A stretch of 64,000 bases of DNA from an uncultured Eubacteriales bacterium (GTDB lineage: Bacteria; Bacillota; Clostridia; Oscillospirales; Acutalibacteraceae). Made by a program: the position numbers and the translations under genes. Positions 16,610 to 25,037 of this stretch are shown piece after piece. How positions within the stretch are numbered: the first letter of the stretch is position 1; each line of letters opens with the position of its first letter. The DNA lies in the NCBI GenBank assembly GCA_934488615.1, contig CAKSSJ010000002.1:1-64000 (forward strand), read 5' to 3'. The notes under the pieces are model-generated. The model was given only the letters and a program-made list of their open reading frames with translations. It was not told the origin of the DNA and searched no databases.

Positions 16610-17527
16610 TTAAAGTATTTTTGCTATGATCTGCTTTTCATATTCCTCGTCGTTCAGCTCGCCGAGATCATTATTTACAGTCTCCTGCACCATTTTGTTG
16701 TGAATCGGCATTTTTCTCTTTGCTTTCATTCGGTACCACTCGTATTCAACGTCAACATGACCGATATCGACCGCCTGATAACCGAGCTTATGTAAATCAT
16801 AGGCGAGACATGTCGCCGCAGGACCGAGAGCCAAAAGAATCAGAACGTCCTTATCGAGCTTTTTAGCCTCTTCAAGAATCTCATCGTATTTTGAAAAAGC
16901 CTGCTTGGACGGACCGAGGATACGCTTAATTGACTTAGCATTATCGAGCAAATCGTTTCCGACACCGAGGCGGCTCATTTCGCCCTCAATTATAACAACA
17001 TCCCTGCCGTCCCATATCTTCTTGATATGCTCAAAAATATCTTTACTCTCCTCCTTATGGCGCAGTCCGATATATTGGCGCGTCATGGAAGCGTTGTAAT
17101 ACTTTTTGCCCTTTATAAGATACTTGTACCAAACGCCTCTGAATCGGGCAAGATGCTTTTTCCAATGCTGATTGGTCGCGTCATCGTATCTTTCCTTGTT
17201 TTCGAAGATATCGGCAATGCCTATCATAAGCCCGTCAACATCGCTCGACAGAACCTCACGCATTTTATCGCGGATCTTCTTTGAATTCACCTGAAACGAA
17301 ATGTTTTTTCCTGCCGCGAGCTTTATCTCTCCGTCACCAAAGCGTGCAATTGACCTTTTGTTATCGACAATTTCATCAATCGTGTCGTCAACGGAAGCAA
17401 TATGCGGAACTTCGGTTATTTTTCTGTAAAAAAAGTCCTTTACGCGCCAGAATGTATCCTTGATTTTGAGCCATATTTTAACAAGTATATCAATTATCTT
17501 GATAATAAGCTGTTTCAAGCCCTTCAC
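16610..17527 (-). CDS. GT-D fold glycosyltransferase (DUF1792)
   Basis: 305 residues. The DUF1792/GT-D domain starts near residue 45 (SVDDTIDEIVDNKRSIARFGDGE); the RFGDGE stretch holds the acidic DGE residues that define the GT-D metal/nucleotide-sugar site. Later landmarks are YYNASMTRQYIG and a Rossmann-like LILLALGPAATCLAYDLHKLGYQAVDIGH. Relatives extend glycans on serine-rich adhesins in streptococci; the acceptor here is unknown. A basic, amphipathic N-terminus may touch the membrane. The start is uncertain: GTG 17527 lies too close to GGAG, and TTG 17518 is better spaced. It is the last gene of a six-gene unit. Confidence 0.83.
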   Translation of the reverse strand: MKGLKQLIIKIIDILVKIWLKIKDTFWRVKDFFYRKITEVPHIASVDDTIDEIVDNKRSIARFGDGEIKLAAGKNISFQVNSKKIRDKMREVLSSDVDGLMIGIADIFENKERYDDATNQHWKKHLARFRGVWYKYLIKGKKYYNASMTRQYIGLRHKEESKDIFEHIKKIWDGRDVVIIEGEMSRLGVGNDLLDNAKSIKRILGPSKQAFSKYDEILEEAKKLDKDVLILLALGPAATCLAYDLHKLGYQAVDIGHVDVEYEWYRMKAKRKMPIHNKMVQETVNNDLGELNDEEYEKQIIAKIL

Positions 17528-17538
17528 TCTCCGATTGC

Positions 17539-17778
17539 TTACTTTTCTTCCTCGTCATGGTTTGTTGCGTCCGTGTCGATCATACCGTTATCCTCGGGAA
17601 TGATGATTGCAAGAATGATATAAATTATAACTCCCGCAAAGCCGCCCGTAAAGAACGACACAAGAGCATAAATCACTCTTACGATCGTCGGGTCGATTCC
17701 GATAAAATCGGCAAAGCCTGCGCATACGCCGCTGAGCATTTTGTTGTTTGTGCTTCTGTAAAGCTTCTTGTCTTTCAT
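17539..17778 (-). CDS. PspC-domain membrane protein
   Basis: 79 residues from ATG 17778 (AAAGG site 9 nt upstream; an ATG at 17787 abuts the site). The PspC pattern is plain: KLYRSTNNKMLSGVCAGFAD, GIDPTIVRVIYALVSFF, then a second hydrophobic stretch and IPEDN. PspC proteins sense or respond to envelope stress in some bacteria. The role of this short single-domain form is not known. It starts 5 nt after the folD stop and ends 11 nt before the GT-D gene. Confidence 0.85.
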   Translation of the reverse strand: MKDKKLYRSTNNKMLSGVCAGFADFIGIDPTIVRVIYALVSFFTGGFAGVIIYIILAIIIPEDNGMIDTDATNHDEEEK

Positions 17779-17783
17779 ATTGA

Positions 17784-18632
17784 TCATCCTTTCTGAATCT
17801 TAGCCGCAGTTATTGTGTTTTGCATAAGTGTCGCTATTGTCATCGGACCAACTCCGCCCGGAACAGGCGTAATATAGCTCGCCTTCTCCTTGCATGCTTC
17901 AAAGTCAACGTCGCCGCAGAGCTTGCCGTCCTCGTTGCGGTTTATGCCGACATCAATAATGATTGCGCCGTCCTTTATCATGTCCGCCGTGACGAACTTT
18001 GCCCTGCCGACAGCGGCTACGACAACGTCCGCCTGAGATACGATTTCTTTAAGATTTTTCGTGTGAGAATGGCAAACCGTTACGGTTGCGTTCTCTTTAA
18101 GCATGAGCATCGCCATCGGCTTGCCGACAATGTTGCTTCTGCCGATTATGACGCAGTGCTTGCCGTCAAGGCTGATGTTTTCATACTTGAGCATCTCCAT
18201 AATTCCCGCAGGCGTGCACGGCAGGAAGCTGTAGTCACCTATCATGATGTGACCCACATTCTCGGGGTGAAAAGCGTCAACGTCCTTTTCGGGCTTGATG
18301 AGATTGAGTACCTCTTTTTCGTTGAGGTGCTTCGGCAGCGGAAGCTGGCAAAGTATTCCGTTCACGCTGTCGTCACCGTTGAGCTTTTCAACGAGTAAAT
18401 TAAGCTCCTCCTGCGTTGCATCGGAAGGAAGAAGATATTCGAGCGAACGTATTCCGCAGAATTCGCAAGCCTTTTTCTTGTTGTTGACATAAACTCTTGA
18501 AGCCGGATCGTCGCCGACAAGGATAACGGCAAGGCTGGGCTCAATGCCGTCCTTTTTCATCTCGCTCACCTGTGCGGCAGTTCTCTCTTTGACCGCCTGC
18601 GAGATTTCTTTACCGCTGATTATCTTGTACAT
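17784..18632 (-). CDS. folD: methylenetetrahydrofolate dehydrogenase / methenyltetrahydrofolate cyclohydrolase
   Basis: 282 residues, full length. FolD signatures: SRVYVNNKKKACEFCGI with the catalytic lysine, the NADP-binding loop VIIGRSNIVGKPMA, and the C-terminal PGGVGPMTIATLMQNT. It interconverts one-carbon folates in the cytosol. Its start lies inside the last 23 nt of lgt, so the two are translationally coupled. Confidence 0.96.
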   Translation of the reverse strand: MYKIISGKEISQAVKERTAAQVSEMKKDGIEPSLAVILVGDDPASRVYVNNKKKACEFCGIRSLEYLLPSDATQEELNLLVEKLNGDDSVNGILCQLPLPKHLNEKEVLNLIKPEKDVDAFHPENVGHIMIGDYSFLPCTPAGIMEMLKYENISLDGKHCVIIGRSNIVGKPMAMLMLKENATVTVCHSHTKNLKEIVSQADVVVAAVGRAKFVTADMIKDGAIIIDVGINRNEDGKLCGDVDFEACKEKASYITPVPGGVGPMTIATLMQNTITAAKIQKG

Positions 18633-19602
18633 CGCTGACCTCCGCTTCTTTCTCTTCCTCTTTATCTTCCTTTTCCTCAGCCCGCTTTTTCAACTCGTCC
18701 ACGAGGAAATAATCTATTCCGTCAATAGGCTTCGGGTGCTTCTTGTACTTTACAAGCAAACAGATGAGAATAACAAGGCAAACGACAGCAAGAACAGCCG
18801 AAAGCACCTGAGAAACTCTTATTGTTGTGCCTTCGATATAAAGGCTGTCGGTTCTGAAGCCCTCAACTACCGCTCTTTCCGCACCGTACCAAATGCCGTA
18901 GGTCAAAAAGATCTGACCGCTGAATTTTCTCGCCTTTCTCGTGATGATATAGAGCACGGCAAAGCCGAGCAGGCACCAAATCGACTCGTAAAGGAACGTC
19001 GGGTGAACCGCCCTTTCGGGATCCATAGCGATTCCGTTTGCGCTGAGCTTGTAAGAATACTCCGTTATGTAACGGGCGGTCTTTTCGCTCCACATGCCCC
19101 AGGGCATGTCCGTATTTGTGCCGAACGCCTCCTGGTTGGCAAAATTGCCCCAGCGGCCTATGCCCTGCCCTATCAAAAGGCTCATGGACGCAATATCCAT
19201 AAGGTTCCAGAAATTCATCTTACGCACTCGGCAAACGACATATGCAGCTATTATTCCGCCGATTATTCCGCCGTAAATCGCAAGTCCGCCGTTCCAAATG
19301 TACAGAATCTCAATGGGATTATCCTTGTATCTGTCCCATTCAAAGATGCAATAATAAAGCCTTGCGCCGAGAATACCAAAAATTGTCGAATAGATGAGGA
19401 CATCGAGCATTTTATCAATGCTCATCTTCCATTTGTAAGCCATTCTGCCGCCGAAAAGCACGGCAAGCAGAAAGCCGAAAGCAATAATCGCCCCGTACCA
19501 GCGAATCGTTATCTCGTGGCCGAAAACGGAGAACTGAGCAAGGATCGAGGAAACCTCAAATCCATGCTCTATGCCGTTAAAATACACCGTTGTGGTGTCC
19601 AT
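18610..19602 (-). CDS. lgt: prolipoprotein diacylglyceryl transferase
   Basis: 330 residues, about seven membrane helices. The Lgt signature GRWGNFANQEAFG is present (about residues 150-162), as are HPTFLYESIW and RAVVEGFRTDSL. It transfers diacylglycerol to the lipobox cysteine of prolipoproteins, for example the sugar-binding lipoprotein encoded at 25038. The C-terminal 30 residues are a charged extension (KKRAEEKEDKEEEKEAEV) beyond the usual end of Lgt. It is followed by an overlapping folD. Confidence 0.95.
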   Translation of the reverse strand: MDTTTVYFNGIEHGFEVSSILAQFSVFGHEITIRWYGAIIAFGFLLAVLFGGRMAYKWKMSIDKMLDVLIYSTIFGILGARLYYCIFEWDRYKDNPIEILYIWNGGLAIYGGIIGGIIAAYVVCRVRKMNFWNLMDIASMSLLIGQGIGRWGNFANQEAFGTNTDMPWGMWSEKTARYITEYSYKLSANGIAMDPERAVHPTFLYESIWCLLGFAVLYIITRKARKFSGQIFLTYGIWYGAERAVVEGFRTDSLYIEGTTIRVSQVLSAVLAVVCLVILICLLVKYKKHPKPIDGIDYFLVDELKKRAEEKEDKEEEKEAEVSDVQDNQR

Positions 19603-19616
19603 AGTATCAACTCCGA

Positions 19617-20891
19617 TCAGTTGGGTTTAATTACGGAAAGAACGCTGTAGTTTTCGTCAAGCGTCTTTTCGAAGATATCGTTCACGTCGTCGAGGGTAAC
19701 GGTTTTGAAAATCTCAAAATCAGTAAAGATATCCTCGCCTGCAAAGTATGAAACAGCCATGTTGTTTGCAAGTCCGTCAACATCGTTCATGCCCATTATC
19801 ATTCTGCCGTAAAGCTTCTTCTTAGTCCTGTCAAAGGCTGTCTTGTCAAAGCCGATTTCTCTGAACTTTTTAATTTCCTTAACTATCTCCTCGGCAACCT
19901 TTTTCGGGTCGTTGCTTTCGCCCGCAAAGAGTACGCACGAATAGCCGAAGCCGGTGAAATATTCAAAGCCGAAGCTGTTGTTGATAAGCTTATCGTTAAA
20001 TAGTCTCTTATAAAGCTCCGAGGACTGACCCGAAATCATGTCAAGAAGAATTTCCATTGAAATTTCTTCCTTGGTCGTGCGCTCGGGAGTGTCCCAGCTC
20101 TCCTTGAAGCCGAACATGAACTGAGGCGTTGCAACCGAGAGCTTTTCCTCAATATAGTTATCAATGACCTCTTTCGGCTCGTCGATAACCTTACGCTGAG
20201 CCATCTTGCCCTCAACAGGCTTGAGCACCTTATCGGCAACCTCGATTATCTCGTCAACATCGGCGTTTCCCGCAATCGCAAGAACCATGTTGTGAAGATT
20301 GTAGAAATTATCATAGCAGCCGTAAAGTGTTTTCGCTGTGATCTGAGCGATCGACTCTTGTGTGCCTGCGATGTCGATTCTGACAGGCAGATTGTGGTAC
20401 ATCGTTCTCAGGCAGTTGAACATAACCTCCCAGTCCGGAGCGTCCTTGTACATGTCGATCTCCTGACCGATAATGCCCTGCTCCTTCTCAACCGTAGCCT
20501 GTGTGAAATACGGATTCTGAACAAAATCAAGAAGAATTTCAAGATTTTTTTTGAAGTTTGCCGAGCAGGAGAAAAGATATCCCGTTCGGTCAAAGCTTGT
20601 GTATGCGTTAGCCGAAGCGCCCGTTTTTGCGAAGCGCTCAAATGCGTCAAGATCCTCGCTTTCAAAAAGCTTGTGCTCAAGGAAATGAGCCGTACCCTCG
20701 GGAATTTCCTTAAACGAGCCGTCGTCCATCTGGATCATCGTGTCGATCGAGCCGTACTTTGTCGCAAAAATCGCATAGGTGCTCGAATAATTTTCCTTGG
20801 GCATGACGAGAATTTTCAGTCCCGACGGATGGTCTATATCGTAATATTTTTCGTTGAGGAGCTCGTTTCTGACTTCTTTAATATTCATCAT
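19617..20891 (-). CDS. yfmH: M16-family zinc peptidase, YfmH-like
   Basis: 424 residues of the pitrilysin fold. The inverse zinc motif HxxEH is intact (HFLEHKLFE, about residues 68-76), with a downstream glutamate region. Its partner, encoded 4 nt upstream with overlap, lacks the motif, so the two probably form an active/inactive pair like YfmH and YfmF of Bacillus, which are associated with EF-P modification. Start is ATG 20891 or the adjacent ATG 20888 (GGGGAGG upstream). Confidence 0.85.
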   Translation of the reverse strand: MMNIKEVRNELLNEKYYDIDHPSGLKILVMPKENYSSTYAIFATKYGSIDTMIQMDDGSFKEIPEGTAHFLEHKLFESEDLDAFERFAKTGASANAYTSFDRTGYLFSCSANFKKNLEILLDFVQNPYFTQATVEKEQGIIGQEIDMYKDAPDWEVMFNCLRTMYHNLPVRIDIAGTQESIAQITAKTLYGCYDNFYNLHNMVLAIAGNADVDEIIEVADKVLKPVEGKMAQRKVIDEPKEVIDNYIEEKLSVATPQFMFGFKESWDTPERTTKEEISMEILLDMISGQSSELYKRLFNDKLINNSFGFEYFTGFGYSCVLFAGESNDPKKVAEEIVKEIKKFREIGFDKTAFDRTKKKLYGRMIMGMNDVDGLANNMAVSYFAGEDIFTDFEIFKTVTLDDVNDIFEKTLDENYSVLSVIKPN

Positions 20892-22153
20892 TCTGCCTCC
20901 CCGCTTGATTTAAGCATAAATATTGTGTCGAGCATGATCGTTTTTGCCGCTCTGACAACCTCGGCTTTATCAACGCTTCTTATCTCCTCGGCATAGGTCT
21001 CGGGAGCCTTGAGCTCCTTACGAAGAATTTGCGAAGCGTACCATGCTGTTATCTCCTCGGGCGTGTCGGAATTACCGAGAATAGAGTCTGTCAGGCTCTT
21101 GATCGAAGATGAGAAATCCTCGTCGGTGAACTCGCCCTCAGCGGTCAATCTCAGCTGATTGACTATCTCACTCTTTGCCTTTTCCTCGTTTGCATCCTCA
21201 ATTCCGCTCTGCACCATAACAACACCCTTTGAATTAAAGAGCGCCGCCGAGCAATAATAGCAAAGGCTCATCTTCTCACGAACGACGGAGAAAAGCTTTG
21301 AATAGGTTCCGCCGCCGAAGATATCAACGGCAACCTTCATCGCAGGCATCATGTCGTCCTCGCTTCTCATGCCTGTTCTGAAGCCCATAACGAGCTTGCC
21401 CTGCTTAAGGGGCATTGTTTCACAAACATATTCGGGCTTCGGAAGTCCCGAAACAAACTGAGTTTCTATTTCAATGGGATTTCTTTCAATTTTAGAGAAT
21501 TTATCCTTAATAAGATCGGCAACAGGCTGAGGATCCATGCTTGAAACCATTGTTATCTGAACGGTCGCTTTTTCAAGCACGTCGCGCCAAGCGGCATAAA
21601 TCCTGTCGGGCGTAAGCGCCTTAACGTCCTCGACCGAGCCGAGACGGTTGATTCCGTAAGCTTCATCGGCGAACATGAGCTGCTCGCATCTGAGCATGGC
21701 ATAGCGGCGCTTGTCATTCTGCTCATTCTCGATGGCTTCAACAAGCAGACGCTTCTCCTGCTCAACTATATCCTCGGGGAAGCTTTCACCTTCCGCCAGC
21801 GGATTAAAAATCATTTCCGCAAGAAGCTGAGCGCACTCAAAGGCAACCTTGTCGCCGTCGAGAGCGAAGCGGTCGTCAATTGCGGTCAGACTAAAGGAAA
21901 GCACCTGAGCCTCTCCCCTTTTAAGGACGCCTGCCGAAATCGAAGCTCCGTAAAGCCCGTCAAGCACACGGTTAAGAGAAGTAAAATCGGGATATTTTGC
22001 ACATCTGCGTGAGAACATAAACGGCAAAATCGCCCTTGCCGAAGCGCTCTCGTCAAGCGGCATCGCCAAGCTCACATTCACACGGCAGGTCTTGAATTTA
22101 TCGGTTTTGACCGAGCAAAAGCGGATACCCTCCGCAATATTTTGCGTTGTCAT
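20888..22153 (-). CDS. yfmF: M16-family peptidase-like protein, YfmF-like (inactive partner)
   Basis: 421 residues with M16 fold signatures (ASARAILPFMFSRRCAKYPD, FGGGTYSKLFSVVREKMSL) but no HxxEH at the expected place near residue 50, so it is expected to be non-catalytic. It overlaps yfmH by 4 nt. It is the first gene of the unit yfmF-yfmH-lgt-folD-pspC-GT-D. Upstream is repeat-filled DNA (22154-22668). Confidence 0.83.
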   Translation of the reverse strand: MTTQNIAEGIRFCSVKTDKFKTCRVNVSLAMPLDESASARAILPFMFSRRCAKYPDFTSLNRVLDGLYGASISAGVLKRGEAQVLSFSLTAIDDRFALDGDKVAFECAQLLAEMIFNPLAEGESFPEDIVEQEKRLLVEAIENEQNDKRRYAMLRCEQLMFADEAYGINRLGSVEDVKALTPDRIYAAWRDVLEKATVQITMVSSMDPQPVADLIKDKFSKIERNPIEIETQFVSGLPKPEYVCETMPLKQGKLVMGFRTGMRSEDDMMPAMKVAVDIFGGGTYSKLFSVVREKMSLCYYCSAALFNSKGVVMVQSGIEDANEEKAKSEIVNQLRLTAEGEFTDEDFSSSIKSLTDSILGNSDTPEEITAWYASQILRKELKAPETYAEEIRSVDKAEVVRAAKTIMLDTIFMLKSSGEAE

Positions 22154-22370
22154 AAGTTCACTACCCTTTTCAATATAAAAATTCAGTATTTAGTATAACA
22201 CATTATAACTGAAAATAAAAGTGTTTTTTAGTATAATAAATTATTGAATTTTTCGGCAATTTTCATCGCATTGGGATGATGTGCACGTCATTACAAAAAT
22301 TTAATTTCATATTACCTTGTATCTAACCAAGGAGGTCAGAAAAAATTACTTTTGAAGCAGAGATCTTGTG

Positions 22371-22482
22371 GCCTCCCTCTTGAGGGAGGTGGCACGACGA
22401 AGTCGTGACGGAAGGAGTTTAGGTTTGATAAGACCTTACTCCCTCAGTCGGCTTCGCCGCCAGCTCCCCCAAGGAGGAGCCC
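22371..22482. repeat. dispersed double-hairpin repeat, facing pair
   Basis: Left unit: GCCTCCCTC/GAGGGAGG, then CACGAC-GAA-GTCGTG, then GGAAGGAGTTTA. Right unit in reverse: GGCTCCTCC-TT-GGGGGAGC, GGC-GAA-GCC core hairpin, TGAGGGAGTAAGG. The spacer reads TTTGATAAGACCTTAC. It lies between yfmF and hydF. Confidence 0.78.
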
Positions 22483-22514
22483 ACACCCAAAACGAATTTC
22501 ATCAAACTCTTTGC

Positions 22515-22580
22515 AAACCCCTCAGTCACGACACAAGGTCGTGCAGCGGCTCGGTCACGTCTCTACCCTAAAGGGGCAAC
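22515..22580 (-). repeat. degenerate long-form repeat unit
   Basis: Read on the minus strand it contains GTGACCGAGCCGC (shared with the long form), then a CACGAC/GTCGTG-like hairpin and TGAGGGGTTT, but the first hairpin is decayed. Together with the pair at 22371 it fills most of the 515-bp gap 22154-22668; no gene is seen there. Confidence 0.55.
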
Positions 22581-22623
22581 AAGAATAATTTTCTTCTGGC
22601 TTTTAAAAAAATTTCCATATGCA

Positions 22624-22659
22624 AAAAGGCCGTGACGAAAAAATCATCACAGCCTTTAA
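22624..22659 (-). terminator. terminator of hydF
   Basis: AAAGGC-GTGA pairs with TCAC-GCCTTT (one bulged base each side), ending 10 bp before the hydF stop codon on the minus strand. Confidence 0.65.
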
Positions 22660-22668
22660 ACTATTTAA

Positions 22669-23853
22669 TTAAAATTTCAGCGGAGCGATGCTTCGGTCAA
22701 GGATTCCGTTCATCTGGGCGATTGCGACGCCGTAATTGACTATCTTGACGCCCTCTTGAACGGCATGAGCGATTCTGTATTTCATCTCAGTTTCGTTGAG
22801 CATACAGCCGCCGCAGTGGACAACAAGGGCATATTTGCTCAGATCGTCGGGAAATTCGGTTCCGGAGGTGAATTCAAAATTGAGCTTTTTGCCCGAATAT
22901 TTCTGAATCCAGCCGGGTAATTTTACCGTGCCGATGTCGTTACACTGCCTATGGTGAGTGCAGCCCTCGGAAATGAGAATTGTGTCGCCGTCCTTCAGCT
23001 TCTTTAGCTGTCTTGCGCCGTCGATGAGCTGCTTCAAATCGCCCTTATAGCGTGCAAAAAGAATCGAGAACGAGGTAAGTCCGATGTCCTCGGGCACAAT
23101 TGCGGAAACCTGTTCAAAAGCCTGCGAATCTGTGATAACGAGCTTCGGCTTTTTGACGAGGTTTTTAATCGTTGCGTCAAGCTCGGACACCTGACAGCAG
23201 ACCGCCGTGCAGTTGTTATCGAGCAGCTCTCTGAGCACCTGCTGCTGAGGAAGAATGACCCTGCCCTTGGGTGCCGATTCGTCAATCGGAATAACAAGAA
23301 TAACAGTGTCGCCCTTTTCGAGAACGTCGGCAACAATGTTCTTGCCGACCTGCTTCACCTTGCAGAATGAAGCAATTTTTTCTTTCAGCTCATAAACGTT
23401 TCTTTCGTCCTTTGCGCTGACGTAAATCTCGTTTTTCGCCGCATCGGGCACTCTTTCGAGCAGATCGGATTTATTATAAGCGATGACAAACGGGATTTTC
23501 TTGTCCTTGAAGAAGTCGATCATCATGTTGTCGAACTTGCCGAGTCCTTTTGTCGAATCGACTACCAAAACGGCAATATCCGTCTTTGTGAGCACCTGCT
23601 TAGCCTTTTGTACTCGTTTTTCGCCCAGTTCGCCCTCATCGTCGATACCCGGCGTGTCGATTATAACAACGGGTCCGAGCGGAAGAATTTCCATCGCCTT
23701 GCGAACGGGGTCGGTCGTTGTGCCCTTTACGTCGGAAACGACGGCAAGCTCCTGCCCCGTGACCGCATTGACAAGGCTCGATTTGCCTGCGTTTCTCATG
23801 CCGAAGAAGCTGATGTGCACCCTCTCCGCCGAAACAGTGTCATTAAGTCCCAT
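22669..23853 (-). CDS. hydF: [FeFe]-hydrogenase H-cluster maturation GTPase HydF
   Basis: 394 residues from ATG 23853 (GAGGTG 6 nt upstream); an upstream in-frame start would add a spurious hydrophobic stretch. The N-terminal GTPase has P-loop GMRNAGKSS (18-26), DVKGTTTDP (switch) and VIDTPGIDD. The C-terminal cluster ligands are EGCTHHRQCND and HCGGCML, the Cys-x-His and Cys-x2-Cys set that binds the [4Fe-4S] scaffold cluster. HydF carries the di-iron precursor to [FeFe] hydrogenase, so the cell almost certainly has such an enzyme elsewhere; HydE and HydG are not in this window. Confidence 0.95.
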   Translation of the reverse strand: MGLNDTVSAERVHISFFGMRNAGKSSLVNAVTGQELAVVSDVKGTTTDPVRKAMEILPLGPVVIIDTPGIDDEGELGEKRVQKAKQVLTKTDIAVLVVDSTKGLGKFDNMMIDFFKDKKIPFVIAYNKSDLLERVPDAAKNEIYVSAKDERNVYELKEKIASFCKVKQVGKNIVADVLEKGDTVILVIPIDESAPKGRVILPQQQVLRELLDNNCTAVCCQVSELDATIKNLVKKPKLVITDSQAFEQVSAIVPEDIGLTSFSILFARYKGDLKQLIDGARQLKKLKDGDTILISEGCTHHRQCNDIGTVKLPGWIQKYSGKKLNFEFTSGTEFPDDLSKYALVVHCGGCMLNETEMKYRIAHAVQEGVKIVNYGVAIAQMNGILDRSIAPLKF

Positions 23854-23949
23854 ATTTATCACCTCATAGAAAGCTGCCGCATATGGCATAAATAAAGCAA
23901 CAATTGACAATGTGAATATGCAGAACATGACGTTAACTTTTTAGTATCA

Positions 23950-24074
23950 AGCCTCCCCTTGGTTGAATCAAGGGGAGGTGTCGCATGAGCGACGGAGGGG
24001 ATAAAGAAAGGCTTTAAAGTCTTATCCCTTCCACCGCAAGCGGTCCCCCTCCCCTTACTCAATAAGGGGAGGCT
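23950..24074. repeat. dispersed double-hairpin repeat, facing pair of CCTCCCC units
   Basis: Left: GCCTCCCCTTG/CAAGGGGAGG, GTCGC-ATGA-GCGAC, GGAGGGGATAAAG. Right in reverse: CCTCCCCTTA/TAAGGGGAGG, ACCGC/GCGGT, GGAAGGGATAAG. It lies in the 355-bp gap 23854-24208; the rest (24075-24208) shows no feature. Confidence 0.78.
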
Positions 24075-24208
24075 GATTTAGCGAGTTAACGAGTCTGAAA
24101 CATTAAAACAGATTGTTCAATTTTGCATTTATTCGCAAGCCTTATGCGACAGCTAAATTTTTATTATTTAACCTTAGCGTCAGATAAAGCTTTCGTTCAG
24201 GTCAGTTT

Positions 24209-24481
24209 TTATTCATATTTGAGCATAAACGAGCCGATTTCTCGGTTATCCTTTTCAATCTCGCCGTTTTCGCCCATTTTGTTGTAAATGATTATTTTGT
24301 AGCCCAAGCCATAATATTCCTTTGTTCCGCCGTCCTTTAGAGTAAAGACCTTAACGGCGAAAATCGGTTCTTCGTTGCTGCCGATTCGCTTTTTATCAAC
24401 GGAATAAAATATTCCGCCCAAAATGCAAATCGCAATGATAACCGACAAAATTACGGAAATAATCTTTTTGGAAGTTTTCAT
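24209..24481 (-). CDS. hypothetical membrane-anchored protein
   Basis: 90 residues from ATG 24481, chosen for GGAGG 8 nt upstream. A single hydrophobic segment (SVILSVIIAICILGGIFYSV) follows a basic start, then a polar domain of about 60 residues that would face outside and is rich in strands (FAVKVFTLKDGG, GYKIIIYNK). No family is recognised. It stands alone between repeat DNA and the Dabb gene. Confidence 0.6.
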   Translation of the reverse strand: MKTSKKIISVILSVIIAICILGGIFYSVDKKRIGSNEEPIFAVKVFTLKDGGTKEYYGLGYKIIIYNKMGENGEIEKDNREIGSFMLKYE

Positions 24482-24595
24482 TTTATCCGCCTCCTTCGGT
24501 AATTGCATGCTGTGTAATTATCTTAGTTGAAGCTTTGAAAACCTTTTTATATTTATCGAACTGTCAACTGTGTATTGTTTCTCTGTTTTTACCTC

Positions 24596-24883
24596 TTAAA
24601 ATTCAAAGTCAACAACCGCTCTGTCGGTGATTACCGAATGAACGAATTCCTTGACCTTGAGATGGTCGGGATGTACCTGATAGCCGTCAAGAGCAGCCTT
24701 GTCCTTAAAAATCGAATAAAGAGCAAGATCGTAGCCCTTTTCGTTGAAATTGAAGCCGACCTCGGCGCTGATAAGTCCGTCAACCTTGCCTACGAGCGCA
24801 GTCAGACGCTTTTTCATTTCCTCCATGTTGTGCTTCTTCTGATCGTCATTTCTGACATTCCAAAAAACAATGTGCTTAACCAT
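24596..24883 (-). CDS. Dabb-family (stress-responsive A/B barrel) protein
   Basis: 95 residues with the Dabb pattern: MVKHIVFWNV at the start, a central DLALYSIFKDKAALDGYQVHPDH and a final strand VVDFEF. These proteins form dimeric alpha/beta barrels. Some act in stress response or as small enzymes; the specific role here is unknown. Single gene, divergent from the sugar ABC operon, with GGGAGG upstream. Confidence 0.85.
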   Translation of the reverse strand: MVKHIVFWNVRNDDQKKHNMEEMKKRLTALVGKVDGLISAEVGFNFNEKGYDLALYSIFKDKAALDGYQVHPDHLKVKEFVHSVITDRAVVDFEF

Positions 24884-24999
24884 AGGTAAAACCTCCCGTT
24901 AATTATTATTTTAATTATATCAAACATTTGAAATTAGTCAACAATCATTCGTATTATTTTTGAATAAAGGCGCACCTTTGTGTTAAAGATTATAAAAGA

Positions 25000-25014
25000 G
25001 TAATCAATGATTAC
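25000..25014 (+). promoter_or_regulatory. palindromic candidate operator of the sugar ABC operon
   Basis: GTAATCA-A-TGATTAC is an exact palindrome with 7-bp arms, just after a TATAAA (24991-24996) that could be the -10 box, and 23 bp before the start codon. A repressor site is plausible. No regulator gene is adjacent. Confidence 0.4.
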
Positions 25015-25037
25015 CAAAGAAAAAGGAGGAACATACG

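Noticed and set aside
14509..16620. Prophage attachment sites at tRNA-Pro
   Set aside because: No copy of the tRNA 3' end was found at the far side of the phage-like fragment.
18544..19650. Plus-strand ORF of 368 codons
   Set aside because: Antisense to lgt and folD, both of which have diagnostic motifs. It is a consequence of codon bias.
22368..22571. ORF of 67 codons in the repeat pair
   Set aside because: Consists of the double-hairpin repeat; no protein-like composition.
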